The notes beneath the pieces were generated by a model that saw only the letters and a list, made by a program, of their open reading frames with translations, did no database searches and was not told the DNA's origin. From the NCBI GenBank assembly GCA_003342815.1, contig PTEX01000015.1:7218936-7282935 (forward strand): 64,000 nucleotides of DNA, written 5' to 3'. The stretch is from Eudromia elegans (taxonomy: Eukaryota; Chordata; Aves; Tinamiformes; Tinamidae). How positions within the stretch are numbered: the first letter of the stretch is position 1; each line of letters begins with the position of its first letter. The translations under genes were made by a program, and so were the position numbers. This document shows positions 12,218 to 25,452 of this stretch, piece after piece.

Positions 12218-14744
12218 ATTTTTTTTTTTTCATTCTTAAATGTTAAAGCTAGAAGCGTCATTAATGCAGGACAAGCTGACTAATTACAGGTGGCTAAATC
12301 ATTAAACGTATTTTGTATATGCTCTATAAACTATATTAGTAATGTTGTTAAGCCACTCCATGGCTTAACTTACAGGTTTGAATGCTATAGTCTGGGTCTT
12401 TCTTATAAGCTGTTAATGATTTTATCATGAGAACCAAACATGCACAACAGGCTTATACTCTTTGTCAATTCTTTTTGTGTTTTATTTATACTTAAGAAAG
12501 TGGGGACCAATAGGTAAAGATCAAATAATCCAATTCTAATTTATTTGCACAGAATCAATCTCAAAAGTAGGACTCTCATGAGAATATTTCTGGTTGTGAA
12601 TTATCCAGAATTGGTTATTTATGGCCTAGATCTTTGCAGTCTGATGGGCAAACAAGTCTCAAGATGGAGGAAAGCTCAGAAACCAAGAAAAAAAAAGAAG
12701 GATGAACACCATGCCTTGTTTTTTCTTCTGCTGTGCACCCCCATACTACAGAGTTTTTGTTTGTTGGATTCTCATAGCTCAGTAACAGATGATGGTGGTT
12801 TGATAGGTAGTACATAATACTCTGATATAATGTGAATTCAAGTGTGCTTAATCTGCACATAATTAGCTAAAGCTATCTTTTTTTTCCCTATGCTAGTCAA
12901 CAATGCATACATAGCCAAGATAAAAGCTTCTTAAGGCCATTTGCTTACAACAACACAATAGAGAGGGAAATTAAAAATGTTTTATTTTTTAAATAAGGTG
13001 TTGAATTCATCACACAAAAGTAGAGATCAAATGGGAAAAAAGAAAAGATACATAAAGCCAAACTGATTACAAGAAAGGGTATAAATTAATTAGACTGTAA
13101 AGTATTTTAGTTTTGCAGGCATCTTCCTCTATAATCTCAAAAAAAAAATCTAAATTAATGAATGCTAAACGTGTGCCGAAACTTACTTGTATGAACTTGC
13201 ATATGCTTACAAATGGAATAATTTAAAAGATCATGACAGGAGAATTAGAAAAATAAAGAAACAACCACACCTATCCTTACAAAGCATGTAAAACTGAGTA
13301 ACATGAAAGAAGAGCAAGCAGGAATGAGGGAAAGAAAATTGTATATGCAACTATCACCACTTAAGGTGATGATATTAAACATATGTATCACTGACAGAGC
13401 GGTTGAAGTGGACTGGTCAGCTTCCTCTCCCCATGACAAAACAAGATTTGATCAGTGTAGTGACTAAACAAATGTTTCACTTCTTAATCACTTTATTTCT
13501 GTCAGAGCTTAAACATTTATTGTGAGTGTGCCCCACAATGCAAAGATTCCATAAGAATCATGGTATTAAACTGCTAAAAATTTGAAATTTTAATGTTGAG
13601 TTCAGTCAAAACTAAGGCACTCCAATATTTATTTCTGGTATTATAGATTTATCAAAAATGTGCACTCAATATATGGTAGCCATCCCAGGAATCTTTCATA
13701 ATTTCTACAGCCATCAAGACAGAATACCAAAATGAAACTTTAAGGAAATTGAAATTTATTTCAGTAGGAACAATGAGAAAACTAGGACTGTTCACCCTGC
13801 AAAACAAACAAACAAAGACAAAAACACATGAACAAGGGTTTCAAATACCTAATTCCAAATCCATTTTGTGCCTTAATAAAGGAAAGAGATAATTTGAAGT
13901 TTAAGCTTCAAATGTATTTTCAGACTGGTTTTTGAGCATAATAAAGTAAACAAAAAAAATGCATGCAAATATGTTAGTAAATCCAGGAGTAATTGATATA
14001 TGCGAAGTGAAATACAGGACATTATTCAAAATCTCCTTTTACTCTGTATCCATAGATAATTACAGTTTGAAAACAGTTTTTCATATTATAGATTTGCTCT
14101 TCAGCACATACTTAGAACAGTGACAGTGTGACAAAGTGCTAAAACTTTCCTGAGACTTGGAAATGTCCCCAAGTCAAGGATAAAGTGCTGACCATGGCCT
14201 AATGGAAATCACAATGCAGCACAAGCCATCCCCTCATTTTTTTTCCCTCATGCCTTGATTTTAACCAAAAGGGAACTTTCAGTGGACAACCGTCTACACA
14301 GCAAAATGCTGCATTTGAGACATAAGCCATTTCTTTCTTTGACCATCAGGCTTGGTAATTTGGGGTTGATTTTGGCTCAGTTTTAAGCCTTGATTTGATT
14401 TTAAACATCCTTTGCATCGAAGAAGTAATTATTCTGGAAAGCCTCTGATCTTGATTGAAGATATTCAGGAGTTTAAGTGTATAGCCTTTTTTTTTTAATA
14501 TGCTGAACTTTTAACACCTCTCACAATGCAGAGTATTTATCACTTCTCAAAAAAAAAAAAAAGATTTTTGACTGTTGCTTTTAAAAGGTAACCTTAAGTA
14601 TCAGATATTTTGTTCTAGTATTGCTCTCAGTGATGTTGGCTACAGAAGTAAATCACTTGCTTTTTCCCAGTCTTTATATGTCTCATTGCAGTGGAAACTT
14701 GGGTTCACTTGATTCCTATGGTATAATTCCTATATCAGAACCTG
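12218..14744. other. Intergenic, no gene recognised
   Basis: AT-rich sequence with short chance frames only. No repeat family recognised between the CR1 fragments. Confidence 0.7.
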
Positions 14745-16005
14745 GACAAATTGAGGCATTCAACACCTTATTTTCCTTGATCTTTACTGGTAGGATCTAC
14801 TTCAAACAACTCCAGAACAGTAAGAAAGGTGGTAGCAAGGAAGATGCACCCTCAGTGAAGGATCATCAGATTAGGACACGTCTAAACAGACTGAGCAGAC
14901 TGAACATGCTGAAGTCTATAGGACCTGATGGGATGTATGAGTGCTGAGGCAGTTGGGTGATGTCATTGTGAAGCCACTCTCAATTCTCTTTGAAAGGTTG
15001 TGGTCAGTGGAGGAGGTTCATCAGAACTGGAAGGAAGCATGTGTCACCCCTATGCTTAAGAAGGGTGAGAAGGAAGGTCTAGAGAACTGCAGGCTGGTCA
15101 GGCTTACCTTGATTCCTGGGAAGGTGATAGAGAAATAATCTTGGAAACCGTTTCCAAACATACTAAGTGGAAGAAGATGACTGGGAGCGGTCAGCATGGA
15201 TTTACAAAGGGGAAATCATGCCTGACAGACCTGAAAGCCTACAATGAAATGACTGGCTTGATGAGCAAAGGGAGCGCAGTGAATATTGTTTACCTTGATT
15301 TTAGCAAGGCTTTCAACAGTTTGCCACAACATCCTCACTGACAAACTTATGACGTATGGGCTAGATAATTGGACAGTGACATGGATCGAAAAGTGAACTG
15401 CAGAACTCAAAGAATAGTGATCAGTGGCACAAAGTCCAGCTGGAGGTCAGTCACTAGTGGTGTTCACAGGGGTTGATGCTGGGACCAATATAGTTAGATA
15501 TCTTCATTAATGAGCTGAATGATCGGGCAGAGTGTGTGCTCAGCAAGTTTAAGGTGATACAAAGATGGAAGGAGTGGCTGGTACGCCAGACGCTTTTTTA
15601 TTCTTATTTAGAGGGACTTCAGCAGTCTATAGAATGGGTTAAAGGTCAAGTTGCTAGCAAAAGGCCTGGAAGATGACCAAGGCACTGGAATCCTCAGATT
15701 CTCATACAAGGAGAAACTGAGAGAGCTGGGACTGTTCAGCCTGGGGAAGAGCTCAATGAGACCTTACCAGTGCATATAAATATTTGAAGAGGGTGGATTA
15801 AAGAAGAGAGAGGAGGGCTCACCCAGTGGCGTCCAGTGACAGGGGGCAAAGGGCACAAACTAAAACACAGAAGATTAGACTTAAACATAAAAAAAAAAAA
15901 AAAAAAAACCCACACTGTGAAAACTATCAGAAAAAGTTTCCAGAGAGTTTGTGGAGTCCTACTATTCAAGACTTAGATAGGTAGGTAGGTAGGTAGGTAG
16001 GTAGG

Positions 16006-16055
<50 letters not shown>

Positions 16056-16172
16056 TTCAAGACTTGGCTGGACACAGCCTTGAGCAACCTATTATTCCTG
16101 GTCTTGCTTTGAGCATCCTACTGGACTAGATGGTCTGCAGAGTTCCTTTCTAATCTCAACCGTTCTGTGAAT
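14745..16172 (+). mobile_element. CR1 LINE, reverse-transcriptase part to 3' region, old
   Basis: Diverged CR1 reading KSIGPDGM, PLSILFERLW, NWKEACVTPM, GQHGFTKGKSCLTDL, VYLDFSKAFNSLPQH, then after an internal deletion (near 15590-15685) the C-terminal part with GLFSL-like and the 3' noncoding end (CTACTGGACTAGATGGTC). YLDFSKAF is the fingers/palm motif of CR1 reverse transcriptase. Many stops and frame changes. A microsatellite is inserted at 15963-16065. Boundaries approximate. Confidence 0.88.
15963..16065 (+). repeat. GGTA/GATA microsatellite within CR1, flanked by 12-bp direct repeats
   Basis: A tract of AGGT units, then AGAT units, lies between two copies of TATTCAAGACTT (15963-15974 and 16054-16065). 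The uninterrupted CR1 would have that 12-mer once, so the tract is an insertion with duplicated flanks. Confidence 0.92.
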
Positions 16173-16479
16173 CTGTACATCTTCTTCAGAGTCACAGTTT
16201 GACAGCATATAATCTTGCAGTATTAGGTATGGCCTAGGCTTGTTCTTTCAGTAGATGCTTTTATTTTCATGTAACTTATTTTCTTCTGTAGATACAATTT
16301 TGATATGAGACAACTGAAGAAAATGATGGTTTAGATCTGTAGGGAATTGCTACACAGATGCAAGAAACAATGTACAAACATAAGCATTAGTTAGCATCAG
16401 CGTCAGAACAAATAACAGGTTAATAGTTAAAGACAGAAGCAGAAGCTTGAAAGAGCTTTATAGCTGGCTACACCTCACT

Positions 16480-17245
16480 GTCTGCTAATCTAGCCTGCAC
16501 TTCCTGAGCTTGCCTATGAAGATGTTATGGGAGAAGGTATCAAAAGCAATCCTGAAGGCAACATCACTGCTCTCTCTATTCAGGCAGTCATCCCATGATT
16601 GGAGGTTAACAGATTGTTTAACTGCTCTCGATCACCTTCTTAGCCTCCACATGCTTGAGGATGGCATCCGGGTTGAGATGATGCATCACCCTTACAGGGA
16701 CCAAGGTGAGGCTGACTGGCCTGTAGTTCCCTGGGTCCTCCTCCTCCTTGCTCTTCTTGAAGACTAGAGTGACATTTGCTTTCTTCCCATCCCAAGGAAA
16801 CTCTCCTGTTCTCCACATCCTTTCACTGATAACTGAGAGTGCCCCAGTAATGTCATTCGCCAGCATCCTCTGCACTTCTGGGTGCATCCCATCAGGGCTC
16901 ATGGATTGTGGATGTCAAGTTTGTCATTTGCCTAAATACTCTCCTTCAGGAAGGGAGGATTGGGTTAGAGAGTCTTCCTTTCTCCAGACATCCTCCCTGG
17001 GCTCCGTGGTTTGGGATTCCTGAGGGCTAGTCTTAGCAATAAAGCCTGGAGCAAAGAAAACATTCAGGATTTCTGCCCTCTCTGTACGCTTCACCACCAG
17101 AGCCCCTGGGCTTTCAGTACTGAGCCCACATATTTTCTAGTCTTATAGTTTAGTCTGATTTGCCATTATTTAGTTACTGCTTTATTATTATTTAAAGAGG
17201 CCCTTCTTGCTGTCCTTGACATTCCAGAAGAATGACTCTTGATCA
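16480..17245 (-). mobile_element. CR1 LINE, endonuclease-RT junction part, minus strand
   Basis: On the minus strand it reads LMSPDGMHPEVQRMLAND, ISERMWRTGEFPWDGKKANV, EDPGNYRPVSLTLVP and, towards 16510, a degraded DFSKAFDTVSHNI-like segment. The plus-strand text at 16940-17240 is the reverse complement of the upstream CR1 ORF region. Lacks the 3' end, so it is truncated on both sides or was split from another copy. Convergent with the CR1 at 14.7-16.2 kb. Confidence 0.88.
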
Positions 17246-19340
17246 GTCTTTCAAACCAACACACACTGAAGTTAAACTCTTGTAATTTTTAAATGAGTTC
17301 TGGGAATGCTGCTTTGAGAAAATGAATTTTCTGAACTACAGCAGGATAAATATTGAGTATTGACATGTTTCAGGGCACAGAAGGATCTCAGAATTAACCT
17401 CAGATTGAGACACCTCAAGCAGATAGTTTATCCTCCACTGTTGTGTCCTGCTTCCATCAGGACGAAGAGGAAAAGGTGAGGCTGGTCTGGAGACCAGAGC
17501 AGAACTGGCTTCTGACCTTCAAGCAAAGCCTCAAAAATGAGGAGAGCAGGGCACTGTAGTCTCAAATAAAAAACAGCTGCCACCCACAGATTTGGACCAG
17601 TCCTTTGGAGGCAACTACAGCAATAGTAAGCTTAGCTGTGTAATTAGGTAAGAAATGTCTAGAAAAGCAATGAATGATTACATGTGCATCAGTTAGGACA
17701 TTTTATAGTCTTCAATGTAAGCTATACAGTGTTTAACAGTAAATCTTTGCATATATCACTAAAAAGGTTTGCATTTTTCAAACACCATTTGAATGACTGC
17801 AAATGTCTAAATGAGCATTGTGTTAGCTTATGAACTATTTCATATCCTTAATTTATTTTTTCAGATATATGCACGAGAATGAAGAATTTCACACAGCAGT
17901 GTAATTCAACTAAGCAACTTTATTTTCATCTTGATTTTCTTGATCATGGGTAGTATATAGAACCTCAGATTTTCAGACCCTTCCTTTGATAGGATTAGTG
18001 TTGATCACATTTAAATCACCTGTATTAAATGGCAAAAATCCTGATTCATAGTGCTGAAGGCAACTAAAGATTCAGGTAACCATAGAGAGAAATAATCTTA
18101 TGCACTTGTACTAGTTCCATAACTACAGAACTCACTGGTTATTCTCAGCTCCATACTCCTTAAAAAAAGATTAAGGATATATTATATGGCTCCTTTACTT
18201 AAATCAACAATATAAACTTCTTCTATTTTTTGAAATGAAGTCACTTCTATAATATTTATTTTTTGCTGACCACACACACACAGAAAAATACTGCAAGGAA
18301 TCTAAATGTAAAAAACAGTAAATAAGATTTCTTTTAGAACCATTGGCCAACCAGGTATATAGTTTTCAGTTTATGTTGTAGTTATAAGTCATAGTTAGTC
18401 TATGAGTCCTAGTAAGATGACAAAGAATGATGCTTCTCTTATATTGTTCATTTCAGAATAAGAAATGAAATTTTAAACTTTATGGATGCAAATATTCTTT
18501 TTATTTCACAGAGTTAAATCTAGAAAGTATAAAAACATAAAACGTGTAAGCTTTCTGAAATACTGTCCTTTATAAATTGTCACATTGGTATATATATAAA
18601 ACAGACTGTTTGATCTCCTATGCATACTTTCAATAGAAATAAATAGAGTTCATCTCATAGTAAAACAATCCAAAAAAGCTCTAATCCCTTCACACTATAT
18701 TTACTGACAGAAACAGCTGCTATTTTTGCAAACCTTTTGATATTCCACGTGAAAATTCAAAATACAGACAGAAAATTAGTAGTGATGGAGCCAAGGTGCT
18801 GGCCATATTTCAAGTCACCACCTTCACCACCTGCATTATAAATGTTATGTTGCTTAATTGTAGTCAGACACTTGATTAAAACACATTTTCAACTTGCATC
18901 TTGCATATAATCCTATTAGGCTAGTTGAGTTGGACTAATGATAGTAATATTCACATGTTTATGGAGCTTGAGAGAGCTAAAAGAAAAAAAAAAGATAGAA
19001 ATCAGGGAATATTTTGTATTATGTCAAAATTATATTTGTGAAGTGAAAGGTGTATCTAGAATTTTATTCTGAATGCTTCATACCAACAACTGTCTACAAG
19101 CTTAGTAGTATATGCAACCTTCAGCTACAGATGGCAAAAAATATAATATTCCCCCTGTATTTCGTATCAGTAGCAGAATAACAAAATTTGTCTTTTAAAA
19201 TAGTTCTCTTCCCCCCTTTTTTTCTTTTTTTATATAAGCAGTGTTCAGCTTCTTATCCACTAGAAACAAGAGTGCTCTTTGACAAATCCCTTGCAGTCCC
19301 TTGCAAACTTTTCCAAATTTTACACTTCTCAGAAATTCTT

Positions 19341-19387
<47 letters not shown>

Positions 19388-19517
19388 TACATACATATAT
19401 ATATTCTACTACATCTTAGGAAGAAAAAAAAATAAAAACAAGCAAACAACAAAAAAACAACCTATGTAAATCCTTGAGAGTTATGTTGTCCTCAACAGTA
19501 GGGTAAATTCAAGGACA
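17246..19517. other. Intergenic, no gene recognised
   Basis: AT-rich, stop-dense in all frames. Holds the GATA microsatellite at 19341-19386. Confidence 0.7.
19341..19386 (+). repeat. GATA microsatellite
   Basis: About eleven uninterrupted GATA units followed by ATAC/TATA units. Confidence 0.93.
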
Positions 19518-19524
19518 CTTTAGA

Positions 19525-20073
19525 GACAGAATCACAGAATCACATAATCCTTAGGGTTGGAAGGGACCTGTAGAGATCATCTAGTCCAACCCCTCTGCAT
19601 GCGCAAGGACACCTAGAGCATGTGGCACAGGGTGGATCTAGGCAGGTTTTGAAGATCTCCAAAGAAGGAGACTCCACAGCCTCTCTGGGCAGCCTGTTCC
19701 AGGGCTCTGTCACCCTCACAGGAAAGAAGTTCTTCCTCACATGGAGATGAAACTTGCTGTGTTTCAATTTGAAACGATTACTCCCTATCGCTATCCCTCT
19801 CCACTACCGAGAACAGTTTAGCCTCCTCCTCCCTACAATTGTACCTCAGGTATTTGTACATATTGATTAGATCCCCTCTCAGCCTTCTCTTGTCGAGGCT
19901 AAACAGGCCCAGCTTGTTTAATCTTTCCTCATATGGTAGATGCTCTAGTCCCTTGATCATCTTGGTTGCTCACCACTGGACCCTCTCTAGGAGTTCCAAG
20001 TCCCTCCTGTACTGGAGAGCCCAGAACTGCACACAGTACTCGAGGTGCGGCCTCACCAGGGCTGAGTAGATGT
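19525..20073 (-). mobile_element. CR1 LINE 3' end with candidate target-site duplication
   Basis: Minus-strand, 5'-truncated CR1: starts near the [16 protein letters not shown]-like segment (20070) and runs through [40 protein letters not shown] and the CR1 3' tail (AGAATCACAGAATCACATAA on the plus strand). It looks less diverged than the other copies here. CTTTAGA occurs on both sides (19518-19524 and 20074-20080), a possible target-site duplication. Confidence 0.93.
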
Positions 20074-20080
20074 CTTTAGA

Positions 20081-23000
20081 AATTCTTTAAATATAAATAT
20101 TTCCATTAGAGGAAAAGGAAGACACATGTCAGAGTTGTACGAACTTTCCTTCTTTTTTTTTAACCAAAAATAAAAAAAAAATTCATAATGCAATGTACTT
20201 CTAAAGCAGAACTGCATATAATCCACTATCTTTGCATATAGATTGAAAATAAAATTCAGACTATATAGAAAGAAAATGTCTGCATACAATTGTCAATGAA
20301 AATGCCTTTTTTGTAACCAGTGAAGATGATTGATTATTTTCAGATTCCCAGTGTTAGTTTAACGGAAGTAATGCATTAGTTTGAGCATTATATTATTGTA
20401 ACAGACATTCTATTTTCTGTATATTTTTTTCACCTGTCTCCAGAGCACACCGATAGAAACCCTTCTCTATGTTATTTATATCTAGCAGAAGCAAGGAAGC
20501 AGACTAGATACATTAGTACTACATGTAATAGTATAATTAAAAAATAATATATTTTAAAAATAGTAGTAACTATTGTAATATTTTCAAAACATACCAAACA
20601 TTCTAATATCTTCTTTATACTTGTTATACTATTTTATTTTTTCTGATATGCCAGAGAATATAAATTTCTCCAAATAATTATTTTCTCTATAGAATAAAAT
20701 GGCTCTCTTGATTATAAGAAATTAAAGGTTCTTAACACACACTTTCATTCCTGCTTTTGTTGCTAAATTAACTCCAAGATTTTGTTCAAATAAACAGATA
20801 ATTTAAAAAATCCATTCACATTAGTTAAAAGAAAAAAAAGGAAAAGAGAGAGGAAGAGAGGGTTATTTTGGGGCAATCTGTGTTTCCCATTGAATTTCTG
20901 AATGGTTTTTAGAAGTTTTTAATCTAAGCATCATATGTAATTGCTGGCTTTTTTTAATTCACCTTCTAAGACACTTCATCTTACAGGAAAGTAGTTTTTA
21001 TCTGATGCTGTATAGGAAAGAAAAGTGGGGCACATGTCTATAGTTCAATGATATGTGCATAGATAACAGCTATGTTTTCCACACAAACCAGAGTGACAGA
21101 CTAATGTAGTAGGAACTTAGCCAAGTTCTTTTTTTACCAGAAAAATAATAACATGCAACTTTGAACTAGAGTCTCTCATTTGCCTGAACAAATTGTGTTT
21201 CATTCATTAATTGTAGCTAAACAATAGCTGTTTTGGCAAGTTTTCAACATCAGGCTGCCATTATACCTTTTTGCTATGTTCCAGCAAGGTTCTTCCACCA
21301 TGCTTTTGTTGCAGTTGTCTCATATATCCTGATCTTAACTCTGCACCATTGCAATTAATATTTTGATTTAGGTACTTGATTTTAAATATGCTTAACCTTT
21401 GTTCTACCCTGTCTTTGTTCTACCCTGTCCACATCATTACACTGCTATTTTATTATCTGCCTCTTATCATAGTAGTATATTATTTAGTACAGTATTAAAC
21501 ACAGCATCATCAAAGCAACATCATTATAGTAGAAGTTTGTCAGTGAATCAAAGCTTCTTGCTAAAAATAATGCCTTAATATTTACTGTCATTGTTGAATT
21601 GGAAATTATTCTATTGCAATCCACATTCTAAAAGCACGCTTAATGACATATTATTAATTATATGTTCTATAATCAAATAATTGCCTAATATTTTCTAAGC
21701 TTAAAGGGATTTTTACATATATACATATAAAATTATATGTGTATATATGTATTATATCTATATGTAGCTTTGCATATACAGCTTCACTCATAAAAAAGCA
21801 CTCCAAATATTATTTTTACAGAGCAGACAACTAAAGAAAGCTTATGTCATATTCTTTTCTAGAATATATAAAATTTTAACAGTACAAAAATTCAGTCTAG
21901 GAAATTGCGCCCGGTTAAATGATACAAGGGCAAAGACCTTTGTTTTTTGTCCTAAGAAATTTAATGAAGTTTTAAATGAAGTCCAGAATATAGGTAGTGT
22001 CATGATTTTCAAGAATCTCAAATGCTGATTATAAAAATGACAGCAAATCACAGTTTACTAGTAGAGTGAGAGGGTACGCTGCCTGATGTGATGCCTTCAG
22101 CAAAAGAGGAAAAATATGATGGAAAATTGGAAAGAGTCAGAGGAAAAAAAAAAAAAACAGAGGAAAAAGTTAAGTTTTATTAGTATGAAATAATCTGATA
22201 ATGACAAGTAACAGTTTGATTTCACAGAATAGCATAACAATACTACTACTTCACATACATCACAATAGCATTATATTTGCAGTGTTCCAGTCCCATTTCA
22301 GTTATCTCCTTGACTTTCATGGCTTTGAGAGCTACTGTAGCTCTCAAAGTTGCTCCACTGTGTTATGAAATGCAAGCTCTAGTTAAAATCCTGCAGTAAA
22401 AACCTGAGCTTTTGCCAGTGACTTCAGTGAGGACAAGTTTTCATACCTGAAGCCATGCCAAGTCCAACCATGGAGACCGGTAGAGCTGGATTTCAAAGCG
22501 CAGCAAGTCTAGGGAACAATCCCTTCTCTTTATCCATGACCACAACCATGGAGATATCTCACAACATGGAGGCAATTCCCCAGGCATCACCCTCTGCCTC
22601 ATGGAGCTTCCTAGCTGGAAAGAAAAAAGTCAGAGTATCTCCAATGGGGCAACAAGTGGCATGGATCAGTAGGTCCCCTGCCAAGAAGGGCAGGGAGAAG
22701 ACTGGATCCCCCAGCACTGCAGAAGAAGACTGGACCCCCCAATTACTGCAGTCAACCTTCTTGTTAGCCTCGCAGCACTGTGCACCATCAAATCTATGTG
22801 CTGTAGCCAGTGCAGATATGGGGAGAAATGCAAAGAATTCCCAGCCTAACATCATCCTCTATATAATACAGTCTTTCTCTGGTATCAATCAAGAGCATAG
22901 CGTTTTGTAAACTTCTAAGTCACTCTCTTCACAAAGCTAACAATCAAATTGTTTGTTAATAATTATACAAATGAAACAACATAGTCTCATATATGTAAGA

Positions 23001-25360
23001 CATCAGGGTTTGTTTTTTTTTCTGACATACATAATACACACATCAATTCAACATGAAAGTAATCAATTTTATACTGAAATCCTTCTTTGGTGCCCAAAGC
23101 AAACTGTGTATGCCTAAAAATTATGTTTTGTTCTCTAAATGTACACCTTCAAATGTTATTCACTTGTCTTTTCATGGCCTAAAGAAGTGTTTGGACCCTC
23201 CATGACCTTGCTGTATCTGCAAGTTGGCTTCCCTTACCATGGTTGTTCTTATATGCCCAGAAATTTCAGTAACAGGGATGACCTGTGCTGTTTCTTCTCT
23301 GATCATGTATGATGATCTGTTGCTTGCCTGACTATGTTTGAGAGTTGGAGCTAATTTATCTCCATCTGTATTCTGCTACCAAATATTTTTTTTTCAGAAT
23401 GAACAAAAATGTAACCATATATTCTTACAAATTGTCACACCAAAAAGGTTTAACAAGTGCCTGTACATCTCAAAATTATTTTCACTAAAGTTAACAGAAC
23501 TTGTAAAAATATAGTATTTATGAGAGGATTTGCAAGATCAAATTTTACAAGATTGCAAAGACTCATTTGTGTTTTAAGCCTCAGCTAGGTCTCCAGCATC
23601 ACAGGGGACAACTGCATTGCCACATAACTGATGTTAGTTCCAGGAGAATACACAACATTATTTACCCTTCCTTGCACATCTGCTATACAACATCATAAAA
23701 TAATTGAATTTTTAATAAAATGTCTAGACTTTAGCCAGTAGCAATGTCACAAGGCATATTCTTGCTACTGAGAGAAGAAATACTACTTGGACAGTATTAT
23801 ACAAGATCTAGAACATGAAATGCTCTTAAGTGATCCAAATAACTAAAATATCAGCCATACTGAAAAAAAAAAAAAATGCTTGTAGCATCTGGAGGAAAAT
23901 TATTTTCTTAACACTGTTAAGAGCACACAATGACACTGGTATCTTACCTCTAAGTGAGCCATTTTTTAGTATTTTCCAATCTTCAGAGAAAAGTAGTAAT
24001 AATAATAATACCCTCACAAATCTAAACTGTATATCACATCTTGTAAAAATAATTTCCTGTTCTATAAATAAATTAGCAAATCCATGACATATGGTATTAA
24101 CTGAATTCAGTAAGTACACAATGTAACAAATCTTGCGAGCATATTCAAGCATGTAAGAGAGTCTAAAATCATTTCATAAACTTTATGAGCATCATATTCA
24201 AATATTAAAGGTTTCCTGTCTATTTTGCTCTATTTAAAAAGCAGCCACATAATTCTAAAATTTAAGGCCTTGCATATCCAATGTCTTTTACCCTACCTTT
24301 TACCTTACACAAAAATTTCTTCTCTGTCCTTGATGTATACTTAGAAGTTTTTGTTAAAAAATTGTACCTCCTCTAAAACTTTGATAAATAGACTTTTCAT
24401 CCTCTAAAATACATTCCCTCCTACTATTAGTTTTCCCTTATGTTCATTCCAATGTATATTATTTTCTAAGCATAGATTATTAAAATTTGACTCAACTTTT
24501 AAAAGAAGGTCTTGCTCATTTACCCTAACACAAAAATTCACCAGTCTTTACTAAAAAATATTTTTGTGATATATTTTTAAATTAGTCATGTCACACTGAC
24601 AGCCCTCCTATGATCTGCCAGTCAGTATATCCCATTCCCTCTGTCATAATGTCACCTCAGGTTGCTAAGTAATTTAGAAAAAAAAATCTGGATGTAATCC
24701 CTATTAATATTACTTTCTACTATGACATTTTATCTTGGTTGTGTTATTTCAGTACACAGTGTGACATATTCCTATCATTGGCAGTAGCTTTCAAGTGCTG
24801 CATTATCCACAACATGCACTATTAATGTAAACATTAATCGAGGATTTTTTAAAGCAATGTCATGAATATCAATTTTAAGCAGAGCTTATTCTAGGACTGG
24901 TTCTTGGAAAATCCTACTGCTAGATCATACAAGTATACAAAATTGTTTAAAATCACTTTTACTGGACATTGTTCAGAATGTTTACATTTCATAGAATACA
25001 CATCTATCTTTTATTTCCGCCATGGACATGGTCATTTCCAAGTCTCATCCTAGATGGATAATCTTCTATCAATTATGTACATCATGACTGCATTCCTCTA
25101 TTAAGACTGCATCAAAGTATTAATTTAGTATTTGGGACATAAATACTTTAATATCCAAGTCTCATCCTCAGGATATGGCCCCACTTCTCCTCTCTATATT
25201 AGATCTTCAGAACTAGGACTAGAAACTTTTTGATATTTTTCTTTAGTTTCTTTGAAAGATCTAGCCTTTTCAGAAATTTTGTCATTCTCACTACATCTCT
25301 GTATATTCTCACGACATTTTTACACTTTTTGATTTCTGAGACATAACATTAGTTGCAGAT
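20081..25360. other. Intergenic, no gene recognised
   Basis: Mostly AT-rich. Contains a 16-bp perfect tandem duplication (CTTTGTTCTACCCTGT, 21397-21428), a perfect hairpin (22323-22349) and a GC-richer stretch with a 151-codon open frame (22455-22910) that matches nothing known to me. Confidence 0.7.
22323..22349. repeat. Perfect 12-bp-arm hairpin
   Basis: Arms CTTTGAGAGCTA and TAGCTCTCAAAG around a 3-nt CTG loop. Confidence 0.92.
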
Positions 25361-25452
25361 CATAGAATCACAGAATCATAAAATCATAGAATGCTTAAGG
25401 TTGGAAGGGACCTCTAGAGGTCATCTAGTCCAACCCCTCTGCATGATCAGGA
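25361..25452 (-). mobile_element. CR1 LINE 3' end, short fragment
   Basis: About 90 bp: ATAGAATCACAGAATCATAA, then GGTTGGAAGGGACCTCTAGA, then GTCCAACCCCTCTGCATGAT, i.e. the reverse complement of the CR1 3' end with several copies of its terminal 8-mer. Heavily 5'-truncated. Confidence 0.93.
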
